Made by a program: the position numbers and the translations under genes. A model generated the notes under the pieces. That model saw only the letters and a list, made by a program, of their open reading frames with translations. It searched no databases and was not told where the DNA came from. A stretch of 64,000 bases of DNA, from positions 13,936,717-14,000,716 of the forward strand of contig OY727098.1 in NCBI GenBank assembly GCA_963402885.1. The letters run 5' to 3'. Position 1 is the stretch's first letter. Every line of letters begins with the position of its first letter. The stretch comes from Antedon bifida (lineage: Eukaryota; Echinodermata; Crinoidea; Comatulida; Antedonidae). Shown here in pieces: positions 10,681 through 22,275 of the stretch.

Positions 10681-10841
10681 TACCTCTAGTGTAGGTTCCA
10701 GACCGTAATTATTAATGATAAATAGTTTGGCACATATGGCGCTTCAGACAAAAATCGAAACGCCAACTTGGTAGACTAACATGAAAAAGACAATTAATAC
10801 AAAAACAATAACTACAGACTTTGGGCAAGTCTATACCTCTA
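10681..10841. mobile_element. 145-bp hAT-type MITE with 8-bp target duplication, copy 1
   Basis: TACCTCTA occurs at 10681..10688 and again at 10834..10841, bracketing a 145-bp insert that starts GTGTAGGTTCCAGACC and ends TTTGGGCAAGTCTA. The insert matches 28462..28605 in its core (GGCACATATGGCG, AAAAATCG, CAGACTTTGGGCAAGTCTA-like end), and that copy has its own duplication. The ends are only imperfect inverted repeats. An 8-bp duplication is the hAT signature. Confidence 0.75.
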
Positions 10842-11024
10842 ACCATAAAGTGTTTTAGGGAGGATTTTAATTAACTGAGAAAAGTTTAATTGCTAGAAAA
10901 TATACTTTAGATGTTTTTTTTAAATTGAAATAAAATGCACACCGCACTTAATTACAAAACTCCTTTACATTTTTTAAAACCCTCATGTATTAATGTACAC
11001 CTTATCCCTGTGTTGGACTACAGT

Positions 11025-11285
11025 AGAATACCCCTAAGGGTCCCCTAAATAGGAGTGTCCCTTGAATAGGGTCCCCTAAATAGGGCGTAATGTAATAAAC
11101 AGGGCGTAATGTAATAAACAGGGCGTAATGTAATAAACAGGGCGTAATGTAATAAACAGGGCGTAATGTAATAAACAGGGCGTAATGTAATAAACAGGGC
11201 GTAATGTAATAAACAGGGCGTAATGTAATAAACTGGGCGTAATGTAATAAACAGGGTGTTCCCTAAATAGGAGGTGTCTATTAAA
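11025..11285. repeat. 19-bp minisatellite inside a CCCTAAATAGG element
   Basis: From about 11082 to 11258 the unit AGGGCGTAATGTAATAAAC is repeated a little over nine times with almost no variation (one CTGGG variant near 11232). It is flanked by GTCCCCTAAATAGG on the left and GTTCCCTAAATAGGAGGTGTC on the right. The array probably expanded inside a mobile element whose arms share CCCTAAATAGG. Confidence 0.85.
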
Positions 11286-11713
11286 TTACCTTATTGTTTA
11301 CACTGTGTGTTTAAATCTAGTTACACTCAAAACTTTAGAAACTAAAATTTCTGTAACAGGTACAAAATGTACAAATGGTGGGGGGATTTTTCTTTTCCTA
11401 CTACCGTATCTTAAAATAAATATTTAAAAAAACCCTTACCTTTGAGTAGTGAATGGTCCTTTATGAATTATTCAACCATAGTTTATAGATATACAGTAAT
11501 ACTATACATTTTAAAAATTTGTTTCCTTATATATCACAATTACTTCTTAAGTGTACTCATATTATTCTGGTAATTTTTTAGATGCTGTTTTAGATATTAT
11601 ACTGTTAGTTTTTCCTCTTAAACAGGATACAAACTGATAGTATAGTTTTGTCAGTTTCCTTGGTAGTCTAATAAATCACCATAATATGAGTAGCATGGAT
11701 CGTTTTATAAACA

Positions 11714-11800
11714 CAAATTCAATTCAATTCAACTATATAATCATGGAGGCCCAGATCAACACATGGTTGTTCTTTCCTGGGGCCATGCACATACAAAAAA
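11714..11800 (-). mobile_element. LINE 3' UTR fragment, minus strand
   Basis: On the minus strand this reads GGCCCCAGGAAAGAACAACC, then a GATCTGGGCCTCCATG block, and ends TATAGTTGAATTGAATTGAA. The style is that of CR1-like 3' UTRs ending in short TGAAT repeats. No protein part is attached. Confidence 0.5.
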
Positions 11801-11927
11801 CAAATATCTACAATATCATGTGGTATATAATATATTTAAAAGTTTTAATGAGTTAACAGTTATGTTTAAACGATTGTTAGTAGTAGACAAGTGAATGTCA
11901 ACACCATGGTACAGTATATTTATTAAT

Positions 11928-12570
11928 ATTAGATAACACATCTATGACAACAATGTATTAGTTCAAACAATAAATTGTGAACTCGTTAAAGTATCCGATT
12001 GGTTTAAGTTAAATAAATTATCTTTAAATACTTCTAAAACTAATTATATTTTGTTCAACAAACGCAAATCTTGCAAATTCAAGGATGACATCATGGCTGA
12101 TTTCAAACTTTCACATGTCACTGAAACCAATTTTTTTTACAATACCTCTAACTTAAACTGCCTACCTCATATCAATCATGTATCTAAAATAATTTTTCGG
12201 AATTTAGGAATGATGAATAAACTAAAATATTATTTACCACCTCAAGTTCTTTTAATCCTTTATAGCACTTTAATTTTAAACCATATCTTTCTTATGGTAA
12301 TATCGCATGGGAAGACACCCGTTTAGACCTCAGAAACGCGCATTGCGTATCTTCGCAGGCGTTTCTTTTCAATTCCATACCAAAAATCTTTCTCATAATT
12401 TTCGTATTCTTAATATTTATGATTTTAATAAAGTCGAAATAGCCTCCTTTATGTACAGATTACACATTGCCTTCTCATTTAAATAATTTATTCATTTCTA
12501 CTTCTTCTGTTCACAATTACCGTAACTCAACTAGATTCTTATTCATTATCACCCTGCAATTCCCATCATA
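11928..12570 (+). pseudogene. Reverse transcriptase fragment (LINE), frameshifted
   Basis: Typical thumb-region residues are visible: the DWFKLNKLSLNTSKT block that follows the catalytic palm, a degraded IKYLGV-like stretch, HINHVSKIIFRNLGM and the LLILYSTLI helix. The frame breaks near 12300 and small open pieces continue in other frames. It is dead. Confidence 0.6.
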
Positions 12571-12576
12571 GACCCC

Positions 12577-13240
12577 ATTTACACTTCATCGACGCCGGCT
12601 TTCTTTTTAGCCTGTAATGTGTTTACACTTACCCAAAAAGCCGGCCTCGGGCCCCTACTATTGTGTTTACACTTGCTCTCTCGCGGAAGAGTGCTCGATG
12701 ATACGATTTTGCTACATTCACGTCATATCCGCTCATGTGCGCTACCAGCCGTCTTAAAAAGTTAATATTATTAAGCGTTGTCGATCTACACTAGGCCTAT
12801 CGAACATTATCAAAAAAAGCATCAAATAACGGTATTTAATATGGATATGTATTATTGCTTTACTAAATGTTTGCGTCTCGTTTTCTGAAGAATAGTAGTA
12901 TATCAATTCATCTTCACCAATTTAATTTCAACGAAGAAACTAGGCCTCTATAGGCCTAGCCTAGTAGATGAAGCCTGTTTGTTTATATATTACATCATAC
13001 ATGCATTTCCGGTTCAATGGTAATTTTCGTAAACTTGAAACTATAGTTGACCCAGAACGTTCATTTTATGACCGCGAGTCTTTACACTATACGAAGTGCC
13101 GGCCTGAAGCCCGCAATTGGCTCCAATTGCCGGCCCAAAGCCTACTCTAGACTAGGATCGAAATTGCGCCGGCTCGAGGCTGGCTCAGTTGTTCCCAGAG
13201 TGTTTACACTTGTACACTGTTGGCTCGGAGCTGGCTGGCC
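12577..13240. mobile_element. GC-richer insertion with repeated TTTACACT motifs
   Basis: This stretch interrupts the LINE relic between a CCCATCATAGA left flank and the GPKLW codons on the right. TTTACACT is repeated at about 12589, 12621, 12665, 13080 and 13202, and GCCGGC-type motifs recur near both ends (12594, 12641, 13099, 13131, 13168). CCCCA occurs at both junctions and may be part of a target duplication. Subterminal motif clusters like this are seen in hAT-like non-autonomous elements, but no clean terminal inverted repeat is visible, so the class is open. Confidence 0.45.
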
Positions 13241-13774
13241 CCAAATTATGGCAATTTATTTCCACTTTAAATTTACATAAAACATCGGTAAATAGTTTTA
13301 AGCGTGCGTTTAAACTTTCTCTGATCTCGATATATGGTGAGTAAATACCACCCTGCTTATTTATACATTATACATGTCATATATATAAAATATTGAATTA
13401 TTTTTTTGTATAACTGCCTTATTTATTTATATACTTATTTTTTTATTCACTGATGTTTAATTGTAAATATCTATTATTTTCTAAGGTTGCTTATTTAGCT
13501 TAAAGATCTGTGCTCTGCTTAGATCTTAAAATATGCATCCTCTATGTACTTGATTCAAGTAGTAGTGGTAGTTTGTGGAAAATAAATTGAATTCAATAAT
13601 TTAAAATGTATTGACTGGGTTTTCTTTTGGGTTATTGCTTTAGTAATATGGATAAAATACAATAAAGTTAACTACCCCAAAAGCCTAAACTTTAAAACAA
13701 TAACTAGAATTTTCTTAACAGTCCAAAACTTGTTCAAATTCAAGTTTAGGCCACTCCAATTGAGTAACAAATTT

Positions 13775-13840
13775 GTTTTACTCCTTTTTGTTATGTGTAC
13801 TGTTTTTGATGAGATGAATAAAGAGATTGATTTTGAAAAA
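13775..13840 (+). mobile_element. LINE 3' end fragment, plus strand
   Basis: Reverse complement match of 8667..8735: GTTTTACTCCTTTTTGTTAT, then GATGAGATGAATAAAGAGAT and an A-rich end. Probably a 3'-end-only copy of the same non-LTR family. Confidence 0.5.
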
Positions 13841-14489
13841 AAACAAGTAATTAATTTTTACATGGTTAAATTTTGAATACATCATTCAAATTAAAATCAA
13901 AATTTCTTTCATACAGTAATTTTGTAATAAGAGAGTGTGCATATTCATTTAATTGAATTATTTTTAATTAAATAGCATGTAGAAGAAATACAAAAGTTAC
14001 TGAACTACAATGCCACATTCTAATCCTGTGTGGTTGTTTGTAGTCCATTGCATCATAAACCACTCCCACAATAAGTGGTAAGCACACTGAACCAGGAAGT
14101 GCAGTAAACTGTGTAATACTTGTAGTACAGTATACAAGATACAGTTTTATAATATCATATTTTAAGCTATGTAAAGGGAAAGAAATACGGTGCCATTCAA
14201 TTCTTTAAAAGATTTTCCATTAATTAACAACGCGGTGCTGTCTTCTGAAGTGAAATTGAACAATGTAACTGTATACATGGAGATGTACATCACTACTTAA
14301 AACACACAAATCAAACTGAAATCAATGAATTAAAGAACCAAATACGAATAATTAAAATGTTGGTGGAATAAACTGTATACTGTACAGCCAGTAAAAAAAC
14401 AAAAAATACTGACGCAGAAACCAGAAATGTGTAAGTCATTGTGACCTAAAACAAGTACCAAAAACCCCAATTAAGGAAACGCATTCTTA
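13841..14489. other. AT-rich spacer, no gene seen
   Basis: No coding frame or repeat boundary recognised apart from TACAGTA-type motifs. Confidence 0.4.
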
Positions 14490-15170
14490 GGGCCTGTTTA
14501 TATTGAAAAAATAAAAAAAGAACATTTTTTTTGGAAACCGGTTTCGGCAGTTGTTTGTAATTATAAAGATCGCGTTGCATCTCAATTTTTACTCCAATAA
14601 AACCAGTTCTGTCCATGTGCGCTCGTTATGAATGACGTCCTTATACCAGAATGCAGTTTGCGGAAGCGCGATTCGATCAAGGTCATGTTTACTTTTTTTC
14701 GCGATCCCCAAGAATTGCATCCATTTCGTCATAGAAGGGGCAGGTAATCATGTCATTATTGCCTGAAACGCTATTGTGGTCCTTGGTTAAAGTATAGGTA
14801 CGTCGCACCCTCCGATATTGTCAAGTTGAACTTGTCTAGCTTTCACAAACTTTACAATATTCTTATAAACATGTGAGACTTTCTTCCTACTCCCGGCTAG
14901 CCCCCTCATCTTTCTTCCACCACATATTTATTACTTGTAATGGCATCGGTCCACATTTTTTAGTTAAATAAAATAATCACTATCTAGAGAAATAAAAATG
15001 ACTAACCTATCGCGCGGGTTTTGACTGCGAGTTGACCGCAATGGAGTGCAGCAGAGTTCAGTTTTTTTTGGGTCAAATTGAGACCGCGATTTTTTGTGGA
15101 GACCCATTTCTGCTGGCAAGAAAAAACCGGTATTCAAAACCGTATTTTCTGCTCAATAGAAACAGGCCCT
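14490..15170. mobile_element. Harbinger-like MITE (0.68 kb)
   Basis: The left end GGGCCTGTTTATATTGA (14490..) is mirrored by TCAATAGAAACAGGCCC at the right end (to about 15169). Inside the termini both ends carry AACCGGT / ACCGGT motifs. TTA flanks both ends, allowing for one extra T on the right, which fits the 3-bp TWA duplication and the GGGCCTGTTT-type end of PIF/Harbinger (Tourist-like) elements. It has no transposase. A smaller element of the same style lies at 42246..42426. Confidence 0.65.
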
Positions 15171-18100
15171 TTAGGACCCAACAAAGTCTCCCCTTTAATA
15201 GTAGTGTCAAAACACTGATATTTCTTTTTCATGTTCCCCAAGTAATAGGGTGTAACCTGAATTGTAAATATTATAAAGTTAGTGTCTACAGTACTGCAGA
15301 CTCAAAAGGACCTCCAGTACAGTACATTTAAACCTATGACCACAATTTTGCTTGTACTTTATTGACAAAATAAATTTAGTATACAATAAATGCGTGTTTA
15401 CAATAAATGCTGATTGATGAAAAGGACTAAATTCAGTATAATTTCTGTTGAAGGAAAATCTAGGCATTATTCATGCATTTATTAGTTTTTACTTCCTTAT
15501 ACTAGTTTATTTGTATAAAAAAGGAATATTTAAGTTCCTGTTTCTGGGCCTCATTCTAATTCAAATGGATTTAATACAGAAGAATTAAATGTACTTAATC
15601 ATAATCCAAAGGAAAATTCCTAAAATACAATGATGTGGGTATCAGTGGCTGGAGATACAAATAAAATAAGCAGAAAGCTTTTTTTTAAGCTAAATAAAAA
15701 TGGTAAAAATAAATAGGAAATTTGATAAATAGTCTAGTGAGGTAATATAGTAGTCATTTGGTCACATAATCACATAAATTATGTTTAATTCTGACATAGG
15801 CTAGCACAATGGACATCTTTGGGAAAGATCTCCGCCTTGGATACCTACCTCATCTATATCAGATGTACTGCGAAACGTAGATTTTATAACATTAGTTCTG
15901 ACTATTACGATATTGTTCCATATTTTTCTCTTAGGAAGATATCATGGAGGGTTTTAAAACGAAATGTTGGGTTTCATTGGTATATTTTTAAGCGTCGGCG
16001 GTAAAGTTAGTTTCAACTAAGTTGGTCGTTGGTGGCGATACCCATTTTAGCTTCTTTTTTTTATTTCGGACCGTGCATGTGAAGGTACAGTAGTTAGCAA
16101 TATACTGCAAATTAATAAAGATCAAATTAAATATTTATAAAGCATCAGAGTATATTGTGGGGAATAGTATATAAAATTAAATCGGGAGAATTGATGATAA
16201 GACCTTTTGTTTAAAAGGTTTGAGTGAAACCCCGCTGTTGAGTAAGCTACAGTAGCAGGACTATCTGTGTCATGTTAGGACCATGATGATACTTCTGCTG
16301 CCCATGTTGCAAGCCATTTAAAACATCTCCCTCCTTAAACCAATAAAACATAACTTAAAATAATAGTAATCGCCAACCATCTAATAAACGCCCATCCACA
16401 TTTATACACACAATATTGTAATATTTTTAACACAAATACTATTTGTAGTAGAAATCATTCATTGTTATTCTTTTTTACTTTTCATCTTTTCATATCTGCC
16501 TAGAGGATTTTATTTGATTATAATGTTACCATATTATTAAAACTAAAAAATTAAACATATCTCTCAAATAAGCCTAAAACCTTTTTACCCAAATCATTAT
16601 CATTCCGAGAACCATCTGCTACCTTCTAGTAACCTAAATTTACATTAGCAACTATACATAGTAGTCCTTGTCAGACTAAGTTTCATAAATACGTCCTGTA
16701 TTATTTGACGTCATTTCTACTAAATGAGGAAGAAGGTTACTGTACAACTGAGACCAAAAATATGTAAAAATTTTGTGTCTACCTATCTGATAATTTAATT
16801 TTCAGTGAACAGTACTGTAGGTGTAATAATTTTTTTTGGAAGCTACACTTTTGAAACAGTGAATGTGCGTCCAGAGTAATTTAAATAAAAGTACAAGAAA
16901 AGTGATTTATTATAGGGTAGTTCTCATGTAGTACCATACTGTACACAGTATACCTTTTATTAAATTAAATGATAAATAATAATAAATTTGTTTGAATGAA
17001 CAAATTGTTATCTATAATCTAAATTTAAGTTTTGAAAACATGACATTAAAATGTAATTTAATTTCCTTTGGGTTTTTATTGATGAAGCTTTAAACGAAAA
17101 TCAATTGTTTTTTTGATTGGCATTGAGTTCATGCACAGAGAACAAGATTACTGCAGTACTGTAATTAGATTGTTATCTATGCAATGACATTGGTTGTGAA
17201 AGAATATTACTGGAAAGTACAACTATTAAGTACAAAATAAATTAGTTTTTTAGGCCTTTTTAGAAATTGTAAAGCAAGACGATGTAATTATATGTGGCTA
17301 TACAATAGATGGCATCATCTGAAATTAGTTATTGTGGCATTGTGATGAATGGTAGTACAATAATTTATGAACATTATAAAATAAATATTTTTTTTTATTG
17401 CCATTGAGTTCAAAGTGATTTATTAACAAGCAAGTTTTCAGTCAGTAATGATATGGTTATCTATAGTCACTGCAGTGTAGTAATAATAAGTTATCTTTGG
17501 GCACTGTAAACAGTAATGTAAAGAAAATCTTTGGAACTCAACAAAGTGTCCCCTGCGCATTTTTGGGTATTGTTAACAGTTTTTGACAGCAAAATTTAGT
17601 AGAAATGCGGTAAAAAATATTTCATAATCTATTTTGAAAACAAATAGTTTATTCAGAAACAGCACCTACTGCACAGTAACATATTTTCCAAGACGATTTC
17701 TGTTAATCATAGTGACGACAAATTTATTACTGTATTATTATATTATTAATATTTAACTCGAATGAAATGATGGTTTTTTTTTTTAAATCTTGCAAATAAG
17801 ATACTAAAAACATTGCTTTGTAAAATATGATCTACATGTAATCATAAAAAAAAAGTAGTTTAGTGTATTTGACAACGCAATAAATTTTAAAATGATTAAG
17901 CTTTAAAAAAGTGAAGAGATATCGGCATTACAGTAGATTCACAGATTTGTAGTAGTAGTGATATAATAGCCATGTTATACTGTAGTTATTATCAGTAATT
18001 AGCTGTTTGACACTGCAATCAATTGCAAATATATTGAATATTAATCACTTTTCTTCGTAATGTTGCTGCATAGTACAGTTAATACTGTAAGCATGTTCAG

Positions 18101-18699
18101 GAATATCATATTATATTGTAGTGATTACCTTTCACTATTAAACATTAAACTTAGATCACTTTTTGAGTAACCTATTGTTTAGGTGGTACACTAACAGCAA
18201 CAATTAACACATGTATGTAGTCATTTATTTGACTATAAAAAGTAAACTAAAAACCTATCCACAGTACTACTGTATAGAAGACCAAATTGTATGTACAGTA
18301 TTCATTACTATTTTAAGATTGCATTCAGCAGTATGAAAAATACTGTACTATTAGTTATTATATAGCCTCTCCAAATAATAGTCCTAAATACACACACCAG
18401 GGAGTGGGGGTTGGGATTTGTTTAAACAAATTTTAAAATTTGAGGAGAGCTACAGTATTGTTGCTCTCTACTCTACTTTAAATGAAGGTATGAGTCTTGT
18501 GCTAGTCTAATGTCATGTGGTAATTTGGCAAGTTATTAAAACCAGATATCTTACATTGACAATGTAGCATTCTATGGAAATAAGCTGTTGTATTATACAG
18601 CCAAGGCCCCACCCAAAGGAAAAAGCTTCCTATCAAACATTTTGTTCAATTTAAGAAATATTCTTATTTGAAGTTGTACTTATTATTTTTTGTAACCAT
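15171..18699. other. 3.5 kb AT-rich spacer, no gene seen
   Basis: No exon, repeat boundary or tRNA-like structure that I can support. Many TACAGTA/TACTGTA motifs occur. Near 17110 and 17395 the phrase GGCATTGAGTTCA / GCCATTGAGTTCA recurs, followed by loosely similar sequence, perhaps an old duplication. Short open frames (for example 15819..16004) are unrecognised. Confidence 0.4.
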
Positions 18700-18704
18700 G
18701 TTAA

Positions 18705-18786
18705 AGGGCCAACTGAGACAAGTTTACTTCTAAGTTGGTCCTCATTTTTATGCTCTGTATTATTTGTATGGCATTTGATGAAATAA
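18705..18786 (+). mobile_element. Probable LINE 3' UTR fragment
   Basis: Contains GGGCCAACTGAGACAAGTTT ... TTGGTCCTCATTTTTATGCT and ends GCATTTGATGAAATAAAT, the layout of a CR1/L2 3' UTR with an AATAAA-type end. It abuts the left end of the next element. Confidence 0.42.
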
Positions 18787-19328
18787 ATGTTCAGACTCAC
18801 TGTTATCTAACGCAAGACGGACGGTAATCTGTGGCGTTAAAAGTCAAGGTGTTCAGACACAACGATCAGCCTTCCAATACCTTGCGTTTAATGGTTTAAA
18901 ACACTCTTATCATTAGGTCTAAGCAGATAGAACTATGCATACATTCATGCCAAAATTGCATTCTATTTCAAAATAATTTCAAACATAATAACAATTATCT
19001 GATTAATGTATTTAATTTATGAAAATACCATATCTCTAACGCCAACTGTACTGTTCTTTAAAATTGAAAACTTGATAGTTTGACGTTTACTGTAGCTATC
19101 TCGCTGTACTGGCATGCTGTTGGCCTGCTAATTGTCTTTTCATTGGTTATGGTTACAATCACTGATGCATCACTGGATTAGCGTTATTAAATCTACCCTC
19201 TCCTGCTAGGGTTATTAACGCCACTGGCGAGGCATAACAGCTGCCTAACGCTAATCCACGGTCTAGTTCAGACACAAAAATATGTACGCTGGTTACATAA
19301 CGCACCTTAACGCTGTGAGTCTGAACAT
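18787..19328. mobile_element. Inverted-repeat element ending ATGTTCAGACTCAC
   Basis: ATGTTCAGACTCAC at 18787..18800 is exactly mirrored by GTGAGTCTGAACAT at 19315..19328. Internal copies of GTTCAGACACAA (18851 and, as TTCAGACACAAA, 19267) and many TAACGC/GCGTTA motifs near both ends give a subterminal-repeat pattern. It is 542 bp and non-coding. The target duplication is not clear, so the superfamily is not assigned. Confidence 0.68.
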
Positions 19329-20318
19329 ACAGTACCCTAAGCATATAATATGCAATGGTAACCACAGCAACACAAACAAATGTTGCAATTAACAAAAAAG
19401 TATATACTTTTTGATAGTATATTATACATTTTTATTTTATTATTTTATTTCATCAAAACCAACAGCAACAGAAAACAGATACAATAAATACTCTATTTAA
19501 GAAGCAAACATAAATAAAAATATGTTAAATAGTAAAAATTAGCCTATTGAGTACAAAAAAGCAAAAAAGAATACAATGGGTCTTGAATAAAGAATAACTA
19601 TAGTTATTATATAGTATACTATTATTATAATATACAGTATTAATATTATAAATAAATGATATTTAGTTATTTAAAATTAGTCTGAACATTCATTTGGGCT
19701 AAACAGCCAATGAAAAATACTGTTGCACTCAACTTTCAAATACATGATGTTGTTATTACAATTATTACTTCAATGCGCAAGACATTAAAATTAAAGAAAA
19801 CATTGTTTATGATTTTCGATACATGGAACATGAGTCATACAAGATCTATGATTAATTACACCAACAAAAAATGAAGAGACAAAGAAGAACAGATAATCAT
19901 CATCATGCTTAACATACAACATCTATTTTGACAGCGTCACACAAACATTTTGAGTTCACTAACAATGATCTAGTATAATGATGTGGTAAGGAGCCAGGCT
20001 AACGAGATTCAATGCATACTCAGTGCATCATTTACTGTATTAATGTACAATTTATATCAACATCAGATTTGTCTGTTTTAGGTCATTAATTTGTAATGTG
20101 GTTATAAACAATTAAATGCTTTGATGCCAGTTATAACTAATTACTATAATAAACTATTTTTAATTTGAATGTACATAAATTACAGTACAGTAAATAGCTA
20201 CAGTACTTCTTTAAATACACAAGGTGATTATTTAATTGAGTTGGTTAATGACAATGTTTGCCTCTATGTATAAAACAGCTAACATACAGCCTTTGATTGG
20301 TTTATTTAAATGGTTTTT
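19329..20318. other. AT-rich spacer with SINE/LINE tail near 19430
   Basis: At 19428..19472 the plus strand reads TTTTTATTTTATTATTTTATTTCATC and AACAGCAACAG. This is the same type of tail (minus strand) that ends the SINEs at 36262 and 44241 and the insertion at 30966. Nothing else is recognised. Confidence 0.4.
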
Positions 20319-20632
20319 TTTACCGTATATAAAAATAAACGCCCCGTTGTTTATATAAGGAGGCGATTATTTTTTTGGGGTAATAATAAAATGGTACTAA
20401 CATAATCAAACAAATACCCCCTAGATATGAAAAAATACAAGTCACGTCATAAAATACACTTTAAAAATTGTATCAAAATGCTTGGTAAATTGCCAATCAT
20501 ATAATTGTACTACAAATAAAAAGGCTTTGTACTTAATATTTATATTGTTTGTATGTGGCGGGGCGTTTATTTGAGGAAATAAATACAGAGGCGGGCAGGG
20601 GGCCATTTGTTATTCGAATAAATACAGTAATT
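20319..20632. mobile_element. Inverted-repeat MITE with AAATAAACGCCCCG arms
   Basis: AAATAAACGCCCCG (20333..20346) is mirrored by CGGGGCGTTTATTT (20559..20572). The outer ends TACCGTATAT (about 20321) and ATACAGTA (about 20625) are compatible with a TA-flanked Tc1/mariner-type MITE. The core is AT-rich and non-coding. The outer boundaries are approximate. Confidence 0.6.
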
Positions 20633-21984
20633 ATTTATTACAATATTGCAGTTATCATTATCCTTATGCTTTGTATTGAAACACAAAGTATGGTACAGTA
20701 CTATAGTTTGGTCTAATGTCATTCACTGAGTCTAAAAAGAGTACCCTAATAAATCTTCATTAATATTCACAAATCATTATTGTAAATAAGTGGTCTAGAC
20801 AAGCTAGTGATTAGTCTGGAATAATGAAGACTAGTTAGCATACCCTGCAAAGTGACTGGGGAGAATCTGAATCACATCCTTGTTAAACATAACAGCTAAT
20901 GTATAAATCTGCTACATAAAATGTATGGATTATGTTACTTTAGAAACTAATCATAGCTACTATCCAGTTAGTGGAACATGTAAAATTGCTGTACAAGCAT
21001 AAATTGTGATTCATTCTGCTTTATGATCACCATGGGAGTTTGACAATGGTATTTAATGTTTTGCATAATCATAAAGAGCATAGAAATGTACACGTATTCA
21101 TATGTTGCACCAGATTGGGTGAATCCTTTGTTTCTATATTTTCTGTCATCTTTTATTACAAGCTCTCAAGTTGAGTGCTTTTCTATTTTTTCTTATACTG
21201 GTAAACTATCTCTTAAGCCGTTCATATCTACTTAGCTGCGCTGAATTTCAATTTACAATTATTATGCAGGATGGCATTTAAGAGTTTAAGTAATAAGAAC
21301 AATTTATTTATCAAAGTAAGGTTTACGTGGGCTGCAGAGATTATATGTTGTTGTCCTCTTTATTCAAATATCGTGCTTAATCACAAAAAGCCATTTTTTC
21401 TGCCTGCAGTTTGTTTCTTCTAAACTTTAAACTACTTTCCATAAGGATTCATTGAACTTTTTATGAATGAATTATAAAGTTTCTTTAAACTTTCAATTTG
21501 GCATCAAGAAAAGCTTTAACACTGAATAGATGGGTGGGAAAAGGTTTCTTGTGAGTTCAACTTTTAATGATTAATCAATATACTGTAGGAAAGTTAACTT
21601 AAATGGTACTTGTGGAAAAAATTATGTTGATTTGGTTTTATAAAATTCAAAAATATCTATAACACCTAGATAAATTCCTGTCAATTGATTGGATGATTGT
21701 GGGTCACATGGCGTACAATAGTAAGTACTATTTAACGATCGTGTTGTAGTACCTTTTTTTTTTTCGTATACGGGAAAAAAAATCTGTGAAAAAGTGAAAT
21801 TTAACAGCAGAACTAGAAGCAGTGAAGAGCAAAATTAGAAAGCAGTAATAATACAGTACAAGCTACAAAGTTAAAATCTAATTTTACAACTTACTGTGAC
21901 ATATTTTTTCGAAGGAGAAATCTAAACTATATTGATGGGGTAAATACTTACAGTACACTCTTTACCAGATTTTATATTGTATTA
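20633..21984. other. AT-rich spacer, no gene seen
   Basis: No supported exon or repeat boundary. Confidence 0.4.
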
Positions 21985-22275
21985 AGGAAGACCAAGTTCT
22001 GCCACCAAACAGCACCCGTTCGTCTGACCACAACGACAGGGGCTGAATGGACTGGACCAGTATACTGGGGTCAACGCCCTACTTATTCTAAACTTGGTTC
22101 TTTAGAGTGCACACAAGCCAGGTGTGTATAATAGACCTCCAGTTTGAAGTCCTATCTGAGAAGACTTGTTCTACCACTAGAACAATGGTCAAGGAGTGAC
22201 TGGAACCGAGGTGCTGATTGTATAGCTATGGTTTGCGGCGCTGTCTTAGTGTACAGTAACTGCTTGACCACTCGA
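21985..22275 (-). mobile_element. Probable tRNA-derived SINE, minus strand
   Basis: Read on the minus strand from about 22275, the sequence contains GTCGAGTGGTCAAGCAG, close to the D-arm/A box of leucine or serine tRNAs. Some 60 bases later comes CGGTTCCAGTCACTCC, a diverged B box. A GC-richer body follows, ending TTGGTCTTCCTTAATACAAT. The section is clearly richer in GC than its surroundings. No second copy is present in the window, so this is weaker than the other SINE calls. Confidence 0.5.

Larger units (their letters stand above)
11928..13595 (+). mobile_element. Decayed non-LTR retrotransposon, split by an insertion
   Basis: A relic of a CR1/L2-type RT can be followed in pieces. About 11928..12326 reads NNVLVQTINCELVKVSDWFK, then LNKLSLNTSKTNYILF, then a degenerate FLG-domain region and LP-QVLLILYSTLILNHI. 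Frameshifted pieces continue to about 12570, the C-terminal block GPKLWQFISTLNLHKTS ... VNSFKRAFKLSLI follows at about 13238..13330, and a 3' UTR ends GGAAAATAAATTGAATTCAA near 13595. The gap at about 12577..13240 is a separate insertion. The YADD catalytic region is lost or unrecognisable. Confidence 0.68.

Noticed and set aside
12968-13280. Open frames of 60-77 codons in the GC-richer insertion
   Set aside because: They fall inside a non-coding insertion with repeated TTTACACT motifs and show no protein family.
19159-19395. 78-codon open frame on the minus strand with a hydrophobic start
   Set aside because: It overlaps the right end of the inverted-repeat element at 18787..19328, has no splice support and no recognisable protein.
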